Positions 19,285 to 28,443 of a stretch of DNA of 64,000 nt are shown piece after piece; the stretch's first letter is position 1; each line of letters starts with the position of its first letter. The DNA is from Mesorhizobium waimense. Its GTDB lineage: Bacteria; Pseudomonadota; Alphaproteobacteria; Rhizobiales; Rhizobiaceae. The notes beneath the pieces were generated by a model. It saw only the letters and a list, made by a program, of their open reading frames with translations. It ran no database searches and had not been told where the DNA came from. The position numbers and the translations under genes are program-made. The stretch lies in NCBI RefSeq assembly GCF_003601975.1, contig NZ_QZWZ01000003.1:248001-312000 (forward strand), given 5' to 3'.

Positions 19285-20067
19285 ATGTTCAAATTCAATC
19301 CTGTCGATATTGCGTTGACCGTCGCACTGATCGCGACTCCGATCATGGCAATGACCCCAATGCCAACCCCCGCTGAGGCCGCTGAAAACTTCAGTGGCAG
19401 CAACACTGACGTTCGCACCGTTCTGGCTTACAAAGCTTCCACCGCTGCTTTGGAGAAGTTTCTGCCTGAGGGCTGGGAGCTTAGCCCGATCACGGAAGGA
19501 CCCTCTGCGGGTGCGAATCTGCAGGTCGAGTTCGTAGATCAGCTGTTTGCAGTTGGGACTGACGGGAAAGTCGGTGCGCCATACCGATATGTGCTGTTTG
19601 GGATTCCCGTCCACAAAAAGGGCAGTAGCGAAGATGTCCTGATGCTGTTCGACGGCTTGTCGCGGGGCGGCGCAGGCCCATACGAAATCGCGGAAAAAGC
19701 TACTGACGACGTTACACGTTCGGTGAAGTACAGCTTGAATCCATCGGTGGTCACTGAATCGTGGACATTCGAAGGAGGCGGAGAGAAGGTTTCTCTGCAA
19801 GCAGAGTTTGAGCGCGGTCCTCTCAAAACAGAGAAGGCTGAGAGCCATGTATATTCGCAGTTGAAGCCAAGCTTCTCCCGCATCTACCGGTACAACGAAG
19901 CAGCTGACGTCGTTCGGGCTGAAGGTGCGAAGTCGGAACGTCTCCGCTCGTTTTCGCTCAAGGCAGAAGGCGGAAAACTTGCCGCTGTCTTCGACGGCTC
20001 GCAAAGCCTCGTTTCCGTTGTCTCGCTGCCGGTTTACTCCCGCGACATCTTCGTGCCCGCGCCGTAA
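19285..20067 (+). CDS. Secreted protein of unknown family, possibly acetoacetate-decarboxylase-like fold
   Basis: A 260-residue protein with a probable signal peptide (hydrophobic residues 8-24, cleavage near AEAA at about 33). The mature part has a beta-rich pattern: FLPEGWELSP, GANLQVEFVDQL, PYRYVLFGIPVHKKG, SVVTESWTFEGGGEKVSL and a C-terminal VVSLPVYSRDIF. This pattern recalls acetoacetate-decarboxylase-like barrels, but I see no active-site Lys motif and do not claim enzyme activity. ATG 19285 follows AAGGGA and TAGGAT; the frame is open further upstream into the preceding gene. It probably acts in the periplasm with the HbpS-like protein. Confidence 0.65.
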   Translation: MFKFNPVDIALTVALIATPIMAMTPMPTPAEAAENFSGSNTDVRTVLAYKASTAALEKFLPEGWELSPITEGPSAGANLQVEFVDQLFAVGTDGKVGAPYRYVLFGIPVHKKGSSEDVLMLFDGLSRGGAGPYEIAEKATDDVTRSVKYSLNPSVVTESWTFEGGGEKVSLQAEFERGPLKTEKAESHVYSQLKPSFSRIYRYNEAADVVRAEGAKSERLRSFSLKAEGGKLAAVFDGSQSLVSVVSLPVYSRDIFVPAP

Positions 20068-20219
20068 TCCCCCCGCCGTGGTGGCAATCAGCGGGACAGC
20101 CAATTCCCGCCACAGGCCGGTTGTTACCACGAGTGTCGCAGGCCGCAGCCTCTCTTGGCTTCGGCCTGCGATTGCTTTGTCCCTCAACGGTTCCGCTACG
20201 GTTTCAATCCGAGTATCTC

Positions 20220-21419
20220 ATGACACACCAACCACACACACGCTTGCAAACGCTCGCGGCGGAATCGGCGATGATCCTGGGAGCATTTCTCCTCGGCACG
20301 TCCGAATTCGCCGCCATGGGCCTGCTACCCGAAATGGCCCGCGATAGCCACGTCACGATTGATGTTGCCGGAACCTCTGTCACTGCCTACGCTCTTGGCG
20401 TCGTCATCGGCGCTCCGTTGATCGCAACAATGGCGGCTAAAACGTCACGTCACATGCTGCTGGTCTTTCTCCTTCTCTTCTGCGCGGCCGGAAATGCATT
20501 GTCGGCACTTAGTGGTAGCTTTTCGACACTGATCGCAGCACGTTTCATGTCCGGCCTTCCTCATGGAGCATATTTCGGGATCGCATCCCTCATTGCAGCA
20601 ACGTTGGCTCATCCGGGTAGGCGAGCGCAAGCCGTTGCCCGAGTTATGATGGGGCTAGGCCTTGCCAACCTTATAGGGGCTCCGCTCGGGACTTTTATCG
20701 GAGAGCATACGACGTGGCGTCTAACGTACTTCCTGTTGGCAGTGCTGGCGGCCCTTGCGGCTATCATCTGTCGGGCCAGCGTTCCGGCAATGCAGGCTGC
20801 GCACGGCTCCGGTCCTCTCAAAGAATTGAGCGCTTTGGCAAAACCACAGGTTTGGCTGGCTTTCGGGATAGGTTCAGTCGGCCTCGGCGGCCTCTTCGCG
20901 GTATATACCTATTTGGTGCCAACCCTGATCTCCGTCACTGGAATATCCGAAAGTGACGCCCCGCTCGTTTTGGTCGTGATCGGGCTTGGTATGTTCGTTG
21001 GAAACTTCTTAGGTGGTTGGCTCGCGGATCGAGGCATAATGCGGGCGACAGGCATACTGCTGGTCTTGAACCTCGTGGCCTTCGCGATCTTCTTCTTTAG
21101 TGTTCACAACACGATTGCGATCTCCGTCAGCGTCTTCCTTGCTGGATTGGCGGCGCTCGCTCTCGTGCCGCCGTTGCAGGCCCGTCTTATGGACGTCGCT
21201 GGACACGCACAGGCGTTGGGCGCCATGCTAAACGGTTGCGCGATCAATGTTGCCAATGCGCTTGGTGCTGCCCTTGGCGGAGCCGTTATCGCGGCTCACC
21301 TCAGTCCGGCATCAACGGGACTGGTCGGCGTTGTGATGGCGGCACTCGCACTGGTCATCTTCTTTGTCGCATTGAGCATGGAGAAGCACCTTGCCCTCAA
21401 TCCTTCACAGGGCCGATAG
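20220..21419 (+). CDS. MFS efflux transporter, AraJ/YdhP-like (DHA1 type)
   Basis: A 399-residue, 12-segment major facilitator protein. Family marks are the N-terminal GAFLLGTSEFAAMGLLPEMA, ARFMSGLPHGAYFGIASLIAA (motif near TM4) and GRRAQAVARVMMGLGLANLIGAPLGTF (TM5 antiporter-type motif). The start is placed at ATG 20220, giving the usual short N-terminus; the frame is open to 20121. It exports a small compound, substrate unknown. It lies 152 bases after the secreted-protein gene and its 3' end overlaps that of the convergent LysR gene by 15 bases. Confidence 0.88.
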   Translation: MTHQPHTRLQTLAAESAMILGAFLLGTSEFAAMGLLPEMARDSHVTIDVAGTSVTAYALGVVIGAPLIATMAAKTSRHMLLVFLLLFCAAGNALSALSGSFSTLIAARFMSGLPHGAYFGIASLIAATLAHPGRRAQAVARVMMGLGLANLIGAPLGTFIGEHTTWRLTYFLLAVLAALAAIICRASVPAMQAAHGSGPLKELSALAKPQVWLAFGIGSVGLGGLFAVYTYLVPTLISVTGISESDAPLVLVVIGLGMFVGNFLGGWLADRGIMRATGILLVLNLVAFAIFFFSVHNTIAISVSVFLAGLAALALVPPLQARLMDVAGHAQALGAMLNGCAINVANALGAALGGAVIAAHLSPASTGLVGVVMAALALVIFFVALSMEKHLALNPSQGR

Positions 21420-22325
21420 CCAACCTGGACCGGGCTTGTTCTCTCGCATGAACTTAATGAACGCGCCAAGGGCGGCAGGCATCTGCCGTCTGCTCGGATA
21501 AAAAAGATAGATGCCTGATACCCAGGAACTCCAGCCGTCGAGGACCTGGACAAGTTCTCCCGACGCCAACGCATCTTTGACAAGGACTTTGGGAAGCAAT
21601 CCGATCCCCCCTCCGCCCCGAACGACCGAAGCTAGAACCCGCAAATCGTTGGCGACAAAGCGCGCACTTTTCGAAGGTTCGATCTTTTCCTCACCTTTTG
21701 TGAGCACCCACGGACGGACAGTGCCGTTCCAAGAGGACCGCAATCGGATGCACCAATGTTCGCTGAGGCTAGCAGGGGTATCTGGTTCTCCTTGCTTCTG
21801 CAGGTACTCAGACGAAGCCATAAGCACTTCTTCGAATGGATCGACGAGGCGCACAGCGACCATATCCTTCTCGATCCGCTCACCGACCTGGATACCGGCG
21901 TCGATCCGACTTTCGACCAAGTCAAGGTGAAGATCGTCGACCAACATCTCCAGCTCGATGTCGGGATGAGTAGAAAGAAAGCGTCCAATCAAGGGGCCGA
22001 CAATGAGCGTCGAAGCGGTCCTGGAGCCAAGAATCCGTAGGCGACCACCGGTCTCACTGCGAAATCTGTTTAGTCCGTCAAGCGCTACATCAAGGCCCGC
22101 CAGCAGCGGCTCCAAGGAAGCTAGGAAATCCGTCCCTGCGTCAGTAAGGGAGACGCTGCGGGTCGTACGCGTTAAAAGGCGCACACCGAGCTTCTCCTCC
22201 AAGCCGCGAAGGGTCTGGCTGAACGTTGGAACCGAGACGCCGACATTGGCGGCGGCTCGGGTGAAGTTGAGCTGGCGTGCGACCTCTACGAAGGCAATAA
22301 GCTCGCGCATTTCAGGTTTGTACAA
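21405..22325 (-). CDS. LysR-family transcriptional regulator
   Basis: A 306-residue regulator with the LysR N-terminal helix-turn-helix (residues 5-65: ELIAFVEVARQLNFTRAAANVGVSVPTFSQTLRGLEEKLGVRLLTRTTRSVSLT) and a substrate-binding domain in the CrgA-like subgroup. The gene is convergent with the MFS transporter and overlaps it by 15 bases. It may control the MFS/HbpS genes or the divergent decayed SDR region to the right. No operator was identified. Confidence 0.88.
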   Translation of the reverse strand: MYKPEMRELIAFVEVARQLNFTRAAANVGVSVPTFSQTLRGLEEKLGVRLLTRTTRSVSLTDAGTDFLASLEPLLAGLDVALDGLNRFRSETGGRLRILGSRTASTLIVGPLIGRFLSTHPDIELEMLVDDLHLDLVESRIDAGIQVGERIEKDMVAVRLVDPFEEVLMASSEYLQKQGEPDTPASLSEHWCIRLRSSWNGTVRPWVLTKGEEKIEPSKSARFVANDLRVLASVVRGGGGIGLLPKVLVKDALASGELVQVLDGWSSWVSGIYLFYPSRRQMPAALGAFIKFMRENKPGPGWLSAL

Positions 22326-22616
22326 TGAGCGGCTCCCTGCCTAGACCGACCCGATGTCAGTTGTAGAGTGCCCCACGGTAACGGGGATGTCACGCAAGTG
22401 CGCGATTTCGCGAGGGCTGATGACTGCCTCCGAGCACGCGCACGCCGGGCAGGATCGACACGATGCGTCAAAGCCCCGGAAAGAGAGAGCACCTACCCCG
22501 GTAGAAGCGGGGGCGCGACGTCATCGACGCGATCGATCGCAACATCGCGATCGTTCCGCTCGCCAAGCAGAGCTCGGTCGGTTAGCGGCGCTTCACAAAA
22601 CCGGGCACCGCTCGTC
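22326..22616. other. Upstream region of LysR gene, decayed sequence
   Basis: The promoter of the LysR gene should be here. A short open stretch near 22526-22586 (RDVIDAIDRNIAIVPLAKQS) resembles a protein C-terminus but is too short to name. No complete gene is visible. Confidence 0.35.
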
Positions 22617-22799
22617 GGGCGCTTAGGGGGCCAAGAGCGGGCGGCGAACCTCATCGCCTTCCTGGTCTCGCCCGAGGCCTCCTATGTCTCCGGCGCCGTC
22701 ATCCCTGTCGATGGCGGCGCGGTCGCCCACAGCGCCGGCATGCCATTCCCCAAGCGACCTGACGGATCGGCCAGGCATTCAGTTGCTGACGCCAACTAG
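22617..22799 (+). pseudogene. C-terminal fragment of a short-chain dehydrogenase
   Basis: The frame contains NLIAFLVSPEASYVSGAVIPVDGG, the C-terminal beta-strand and NAD-side motif of classical SDR enzymes (VxxLxSxxASYVTGxxxxVDGG). The N-terminal GxxxGxG loop and YxxxK catalytic pair are absent, and sequence upstream of about 22617 does not continue the fold. It is a remnant of a gene whose 5' two-thirds is lost. Confidence 0.7.
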
Positions 22800-23060
22800 C
22801 TGCACACCGATGTCCTGAGGGGGGCAGCATGTCAGGCCCGGAGTCAATGGCAAATTTCGATAACCCTCAGGTTAATGAAACATGGCAAAATATCATTTTA
22901 CCGAACCAAACGCTTAATGCAATTTGGCGTCTCGGCCTAAGGTTTGCATGGATCACCGGCGACAACGCGTGTCAACGGCTGCCTCGAGGCCTCGATCAAT
23001 GCCGAAGTGCTCGGCTTCTGATTTTTGCGACGTTCCATCGGGAGCGAGGGAGAGAGAACA
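22800..23060 (+). promoter_or_regulatory. AT-richer region before aldehyde dehydrogenase gene
   Basis: This gap is clearly lower in G+C than its surroundings around 22855-22950 and has no believable gene. It probably carries the promoter of the aldehyde dehydrogenase; I did not find a distinct -35/-10 pair. Confidence 0.35.
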
Positions 23061-24506
23061 ATGGACATCGGACTTCTGATCGACGGCGATGAACGGGCGG
23101 CAACGGGTGCGGCCTCCTACGAGCGCATGGACCCGTTCACCGGCAAGCTGGCGACGCGCGCCGCCGCGGCCAGCGTCCCCGATGCCAATGCTGCGGTAGA
23201 AGCTGCAGCCACTGCCTTTCCGGCGTGGTCGAAGACCGGCCCCGGCGAACGCCGCGCTTTGCTGTCGAAGGCGGCCGACGTCATGGCTTCGAAGGTCGAC
23301 GAATTTACGAAGCTGATGATGGAGGAAACCGGCGCGACCGGCCCGTGGGCCGGCTTCAACGTCATGCTGGCGGCCAACATGCTGCGCGAAGCCGCCGCCA
23401 TCACAACGCAGATCTCCGGCGAGATCATCCCGTCGGACAAGCCGGGCACGCTTGCCATGGCGATCCGCCAGCCGGCCGGCGTCTGCCTCGGCATCGCGCC
23501 GTGGAATGCGCCGGTCATCCTTGGCACCCGCGCCGTGGCGATGCCGCTCGCCTGCGGCAACACGGTGGTGCTGAAGGCCTCCGAAATGTGCCCAGGCACG
23601 CATCGGCTGATCGGCCAGGTGCTGGTCGAGGCCGGCCTGCCGAAGGGCGTCATCAATGTCGTCACCAACGACCCGAAGGACGCGGCAGAAATTGTCGAGG
23701 CGCTGGTCGCCCATCCGTCGGTCAAGCGCGTCAACTTCACCGGCTCGACTAAGGTCGGCCGGATCATCGCCGAACTCTCCGGACGCCATCTCAAGCCGGC
23801 GCTGCTCGAGCTCGGCGGCAAGGCGCCGCTGCTGGTGCTGGACGATGCCGACATCGATGCGGCAGTGAATGCCGCGACCTTCGGCGCCTTCATGCACCAG
23901 GGACAGATCTGCATGTCGACCGAGCGCCTGATCGTCGATGAAAAAGTTGCCGACGAGTTCGTCTCGAAACTTGCGGCCCGCGCCTCGAAACTGCCGGCCG
24001 GCGACCCACGTGGCCATGTCGTGCTGGGTTCGCTGATCAGCAGCCAGGCCGCCGACAAGATGGAGGAACTTGTTGCGGATGCGCTCGCCAAGGGCGCCAA
24101 GCTTGTCGCCGGCGGCAAGCGGACGGGCACGGTGGTGGAGGCGACGCTCCTCGACCACGTCACGCCAGAAATGCGCGTCTATGCCGAAGAATCCTTCGGG
24201 CCGGTAAAGCCGGTGATCCGCGTCAAGGGCGAGGACGAGGCCGTGCGCGTCGCCAACGACACCGAATACGGTCTGTCGTCGGCCGTGTTCAGCCGCGACA
24301 TCAAACGCGCCATGGCGGTCGCGGCGCGCATCCAGGCCGGCATCTGCCACATCAACGGGCCGACCGTCGGCGACGAGGCGCAGATGCCGTTCGGCGGCGT
24401 CAAGGGCTCAGGCTATGGCCGTTTCGGCGGCAAGGCCTCGATCGCCGAGTTCACCGATTTGCGCTGGTTGACGATCGAAGACCCGAACCAGCACTATCCG
24501 TTCTGA
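23061..24506 (+). CDS. NAD(P)-dependent aldehyde dehydrogenase, vanillin/salicylaldehyde type
   Basis: A 481-residue cytosolic enzyme. It has the cofactor motif APWNAPVILGTRA near 145, the NFTGSTKVGR loop near 228, the catalytic Glu in LELGGKAPLLVL near 255 and the catalytic Cys in HQGQICMSTERLIV near 289. The GQICMSTERL form is typical of benzaldehyde-, vanillin- and salicylaldehyde-oxidising members. ATG 23061 follows GAGGGAGAG; the frame is open to 23025. It stands alone between remnants, so its aromatic substrate is not supported by neighbours. Confidence 0.85.
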   Translation: MDIGLLIDGDERAATGAASYERMDPFTGKLATRAAAASVPDANAAVEAAATAFPAWSKTGPGERRALLSKAADVMASKVDEFTKLMMEETGATGPWAGFNVMLAANMLREAAAITTQISGEIIPSDKPGTLAMAIRQPAGVCLGIAPWNAPVILGTRAVAMPLACGNTVVLKASEMCPGTHRLIGQVLVEAGLPKGVINVVTNDPKDAAEIVEALVAHPSVKRVNFTGSTKVGRIIAELSGRHLKPALLELGGKAPLLVLDDADIDAAVNAATFGAFMHQGQICMSTERLIVDEKVADEFVSKLAARASKLPAGDPRGHVVLGSLISSQAADKMEELVADALAKGAKLVAGGKRTGTVVEATLLDHVTPEMRVYAEESFGPVKPVIRVKGEDEAVRVANDTEYGLSSAVFSRDIKRAMAVAARIQAGICHINGPTVGDEAQMPFGGVKGSGYGRFGGKASIAEFTDLRWLTIEDPNQHYPF

Positions 24507-24688
24507 TTGGCGTGGGCGTCGCCCGGCAGCCTGTCCAGACATCGAGCGCCTGCGGACTGCCTTTGCTCGACTCCTGCGTGGCCGTGATGACTAGCAGAGC
24601 GCCTTGCGGTGAATTTGCCGGTGCAACCGTCGGCAAGCCTCAGATTGTGGTCTTCGGATTGTCGGAGCGATCGACGACTCTTTCGGAT

Positions 24689-24706
24689 AGTGTCTCAGTT
24701 TGAAAT
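24689..24706 (+). repeat. 18-bp inverted repeat, left copy
   Basis: AGTGTCTCAGTTTGAAAT is the exact reverse complement of 25288-25305. The pair brackets 581 bases that hold an IS1-like transposase 3' end and a small membrane-protein gene. A further AGTGTCTCAG lies at 25486-25495. Confidence 0.8.
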
Positions 24707-24984
24707 CGAACGCGCCAATCTCACCATGCGCATGGCAAACCGCCGTTTCACGCGCCTCACCAATGCGTTCTCAAAGAAGTTCGAAACCCACGTGCATATG
24801 ATCGCCATCTACACCGTCTGGTACAACTTAATTCGCATTCACAAGACGCTGAAAATGTCCCTGGCGATGGCCGCTGGCGTTTCGCAAACGCTATAGTCAA
24901 TGTGCGACCTTTGCGACAAGATGGATGCTGTTGCCCCGAAGCCGGGCAAGCGCGGGCCGTACAAAACGAAAGCCGTCGCCTGAT
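24700..24984 (+). pseudogene. IS1-like transposase 3' fragment with internal stop
   Basis: The frame reads IERANLTMRMANRRFTRLTN, then HVHMIAIYTVWYNLIRIHKTLKMS, then TAG at 24894-24896, then SMCDLCDKMDAVAPKPGKRG to TGA at 24982-24984. Intact rhizobial relatives read TLWSMCD at the stop, so TGG has become TAG. The 5' half, including most DDE residues, is missing. It is an inactive insertion-sequence remnant, and its left limit coincides with an 18-bp inverted repeat. Confidence 0.7.
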
Positions 24985-25014
24985 GCCGATAAAAGATAGC
25001 ACCGGGAGGGCCGC

Positions 25015-25299
25015 GTGAAACGCGCGTTTCTATTTGGGCTCGCGGCCCAGCTAATCTTCATTAGCGCGATCTTTCTAGTTTTTGATGATCTAATGCTGCC
25101 AATGACGCGGTCTCCGGTCATTGGCATTGTCGCATTGGGTTTGGGCGTCGCGAGCGCATTTTTCGCTTGGAGGGCGACCCCTCATTCGTCCTGGCTGGTC
25201 AAAATCGGGATGTGGATTGCCAGCTTCCTTGTCATCTACGTGGTAATCCCCCTCATCGAAGTCGTCGTCGTGCTGATCATTCCGCAAATTTCAAACTGA
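25015..25299 (+). CDS. Small membrane protein, hypothetical
   Basis: A 94-residue, very hydrophobic protein with three predicted membrane segments (residues 4-24, 34-53, 63-90) and few charged residues. A GGGAGG sequence five bases before the GTG start is a strong ribosome binding site, which argues for a real gene. No family is recognised. Its 3' end reaches into the right 18-bp inverted repeat, so it is carried within the bracketed segment and may be cargo. Confidence 0.5.
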   Translation: MKRAFLFGLAAQLIFISAIFLVFDDLMLPMTRSPVIGIVALGLGVASAFFAWRATPHSSWLVKIGMWIASFLVIYVVIPLIEVVVVLIIPQISN

Positions 25300-25305
25300 G
25301 ACACT
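25288..25305 (-). repeat. 18-bp inverted repeat, right copy
   Basis: ATTTCAAACTGAGACACT is the exact reverse complement of 24689-24706 and overlaps the stop of the small membrane-protein gene. Confidence 0.8.
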
Positions 25306-25580
25306 TCTCTATTCGGCGTGTTGAGGTCAATCGCTATCGAGCTTTTGCGTGTCTCCGGCGTTTTGACGTCTTTCGCAGGGCCTTGCTTCTCTTCGGGATC
25401 GGCGTTTCGCCCTCCCAGTATGGGGTCAGGAGAATGAGGCGGCACAATCTACCAAGCGTCTTGATCGCGTGTTGCAATCGGTACGAGTGTCTCAGCGAAC
25501 TCGCCTCATCCATCGTCCTGCGAAGGACGTCCGTCCGCCAGCGAGCGGAACTCTGTCTCTCTCCTTTCCGGCCTTCTGGA

Positions 25581-26577
25581 TCAGATGGCTGACGCCATGG
25601 TTTCCCTCATCCAGCGGAACTCGGTGCCGTCCAGCCACATGCGATGCATGACGACTGCCAGGCGACGTGCGAGCGCGACAATTGCTTTGCCGCTTGGCGA
25701 CGTTCATCGCCCAGGCCTTGAGCCACGACCATTTCGTCACGCGAGTCATCAGCGTTTGTGCTGCCTCATAGAGCAACGTCCGCATCATGCCGTCCCCGCA
25801 CAGGGATATGCATCCAACGCGCTTGCTTTCCCCGGACTCGTTGAGCTTCGGCGTCAGTCCCAGGATGGGTCCCACCGCCTTGGAGCTTCTGAACCGCTGC
25901 GGAATGTCGATTGTCGCGGCATAGGCGAGCGCCACCACGGGGCCGACACCGGGAACCGTCATCAAGCGCCGGCAGGTCGCATCACTCCTGGCGATCGTGA
26001 GCACTTTTTTGTGCAGGCGAGCAAATTCGGCACGCAGCTTCCGCCGGGCGGCCAGCAGCGGCTCCATGATCTCTTCGAGATCGGGTATGCCTTCGACGAG
26101 CTCGCAAATCCGCTCCTCGAACTTCACCGTTCCCACAACACCGACCTTGAGGCCGAAGTTGCGCAGAAGACCGCGGATGTCGTTCTCGATGGCGATCGCC
26201 TTTCCCTGCAGCAGCTTGCGGGCCGTCAAGAGTGCCCGCCGCTTCTGGCTCGTGAGCGTCTTCACATGCACCGGGCGGTACAGGTTGACCCGCATCATCT
26301 GCGCGATGCCGCGCGCGTCATTGCGATCCGTCTTGTTCGGCTGCGCCTTCAGGAACGCTTTCACATGACGCGTCTCGATGCAGATGACCGGCAACCCGGC
26401 GCACGCCAGCCCCTCGAAAAGCCATTGCGACAAGGGCCCGGCCTCGAGACCGACCCGTTCTGCGCTTCCTTTCCTGATGCCTGTGGCTGTTTGGACAGAC
26501 CACGTTCTATCATCAGCTCGAAGCGCAGCACCTTCCTGCATCACCGTTGAAGAAGGGGCGCAAGCCGAATACCCCAT
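25581..26577 (-). pseudogene. IS110-family transposase, 5'-altered and frameshifted
   Basis: From about 26465 downward the frame carries IS110 transposase motifs: ERVGLEAGPLSQWLFEGL, NKTDRNDARGIAQMMR (acidic DEDD-type residues), LMTVPGVGPVVALAY and FRSSKAVGPILGLTP. Near 25683-25692 the sense changes frame to KAIVALARRLAVVMHRMW ending at a stop at 25581-25583; the original frame runs on to 25492 with unrelated residues. The usual N-terminus with GLDV and the first catalytic Asp is replaced by unrelated sequence. The element is probably inactive. Confidence 0.75.
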
Positions 26578-26769
26578 CTACCTCTTTCGACTATCGTTGG
26601 CCGGGGGAAATTTCCGCAGTTCATGGGGTCGCCGAACCCCCAGCAGAATCTGGCGATGCGTTTCGCCTCTAGCCGCACCGCATAGTTGTCAGGCCTAACG
26701 TCACAACGGGAGAAAGGCGTCTGGTCGTTCGGCCCGCCGTGCGCACTCCCACCAGAGGCTGGCATGCGA

Positions 26770-27164
26770 TCACATGCCCCAGACCACCGCTTGCTCATGG
26801 CGCTTGATCAGGTGCTTGAGGTTGTCGAAGCTCTGGCGGATGTGCTGAGCGAAAGCGTCGACGGCCGGCGCGCGCGGGGTATCGGCAAGCCTGAGCAGAC
26901 CGAGTGCTCGCTCGGGATGTGGAATGGCCACCGGAAGCGCTGTAATGAACTTCTCTTTGCGGAAGGTGAAGACGACGCTGTGCGGCAGCACGGTTAGCGC
27001 GTCGGTTTCTTTCATGTAGTTGATGGCGCTGGTCAGCGATCCCCCGGAATAGCGTATCTTTATTTCGGTGGCGCCAAGCGACAAAAGCAGGCTACGCAGA
27101 TCCTCGAGCAGCGGACTGCCGGGCGGTGGCGCGATCCAGGGGTAGTCGAGCAAGTCACCGGTCT
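26770..27164 (-). pseudogene. LysR-family substrate-binding domain fragment
   Basis: The frame reads DLLDYPWIAPPPGSPLLEDLR, then KETDALTVLPHSVVF and ALGLLRLADTPRAPAVDAFAQHI, which is the C-terminal part of a LysR effector domain. The helix-turn-helix is absent: the upstream sequence switches into the traG reading frame at about 27165. It is the 3' half of a regulator gene joined by deletion or recombination to traG. Confidence 0.7.
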
Positions 27165-28082
27165 TGCGACGACCGGATGCGCGCCGCCCTCACCCAGATG
27201 GCGCGTCAGCATCATGGTGCGCAATGTCGTTTCGATGGGCCGTTGCGGGTCGGATAGGAAGTTGGCGACGCCGGCGAGCGTCTTGTCGTTCTCGGCATAG
27301 AGAACATGCAGGATAGCGCCGACCAGCAACCCGTGGCTGGTTTTCTCCCAATGGTTCCTGCGTTCCAACGATCCTTCCGGATCGACCAGCACATCGGCGA
27401 CGTTCTGGACGTCGCGGACTTCCCATTCGCCGCGCCGCACCTCGAGTAGTGGATTGTAGGCGGCCGAGGCCGCATTGGTCGGATCGAACAGAAGGACGTG
27501 GCCAAAACGCGACCGCCACCCGGCCGTCAGTTCCCAGTTCTCTCCCTTGATGTCATGGACGATCGCCGAACCGGGCCAGGTCAGCAGCGACGGTACCACG
27601 AGGCCGACGCCCTTGCCACTTCGTGTCGGCGCGAAGCACAGAATATGCTCCGGGCCATCGTGGCGCAGATAATCCTCATCGAGCTTACCTAGCACGACAC
27701 CATCGGGGCCGATCATGCCTTCGGCCAAGACTTCCTCCTGCGTCGCCCAGCGCGCCGACCCGTAGGTGGCCGCGGTCTTCGCCTCGCGCGCACGCCACAC
27801 CGACATGCCGATGGCGACCGCGATTGCAACGAAGCTTCCGCTCGCCGCGATCAGTGCCCCTTCGAGAAAAACCGCCGGCGCATAGGCGTCATAGAAGAAC
27901 CACCACCAGAAAAATGCAGGAGGTGGGTAGACGGACTGACCCGCGAAATCGAACCAGGGCGAACCGAGCTGTGGTTGGAAGCCCAGTCGCCATGCCGTCC
28001 ACTGTGTCGCGCACCAGGTGGTGCCGAGCACGATCAGGAGCACGGTGAGAACCTGGCCCCACAATATCTTGGTCGCCGGCAC
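27165..28082 (-). pseudogene. traG: traG (type IV coupling protein), 5' fragment
   Basis: The first 306 codons or so of a TraG/VirD4 coupling protein: N-terminal membrane segments (ILWGQVLTVLLIVLGTTW and a second after FFWWWFFYDAYAPAVFLEG), Walker A in CFAPTRSGKGVGLVVP, IVHDIKGENW and LGEGGAHPVVA. Homology ends at about 27165 and the rest, including Walker B, is replaced by a LysR fragment. GTG 28082 preceded by GAGGAGAGAA is the natural start. TraG links the relaxosome to the conjugation pore, so this copy cannot work; a functional one would have to lie elsewhere. Confidence 0.85.
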
Positions 28083-28443
28083 TTCTCTCTCCTCGGGATG
28101 AACAAGCGTGAGCAGATAGAAAGTGTCGAGGTTTCGGACGCGCAAGAACAAAGGGCCGGCCAGGACAACATGGCGCGGACCGACGTGGAAAAACTTGCTG
28201 GCTACGGTGCGAGGCTCACGCATTCAGAGGTGCGTTTGCCTTTGAACAGGCAGCAACCTCTACGTGTGAGAGATCTGGCTGTCGCATTTGGTGTAGAAAT
28301 GCGCCGACGCGAGGGGCAAAGACCAAGACGTGGTCGAAATGCGCTGTCCTGGACGACGTTGACGGCCAGCAGACAGCAGTTCACCTTTCGCTCACATTGG
28401 TCCCTTCGGGGTGACTTTATAATTGGAATTCCATCAGATCCCT
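28083..28443 (+). promoter_or_regulatory. Divergent region traG remnant / nadQ
   Basis: These 361 bases have no recognisable gene. A perfect TATAAT at 28418-28423, twenty bases before the nadQ ATG at 28444, is a likely -10, with only weak -35 candidates (CATTGG at 28395). It supports 28444 over the upstream TTG 28423 as the nadQ start. Confidence 0.5.

Noticed and set aside
22829..23092. 87-codon open frame before the aldehyde dehydrogenase
   Set aside because: It runs into the dehydrogenase gene in another frame and has no ribosome binding site or family features.
26541..26798. 85-codon minus-strand frame between IS110 and LysR remnants
   Set aside because: No recognisable family and it overlaps the LysR fragment; treated as filler between remnants.
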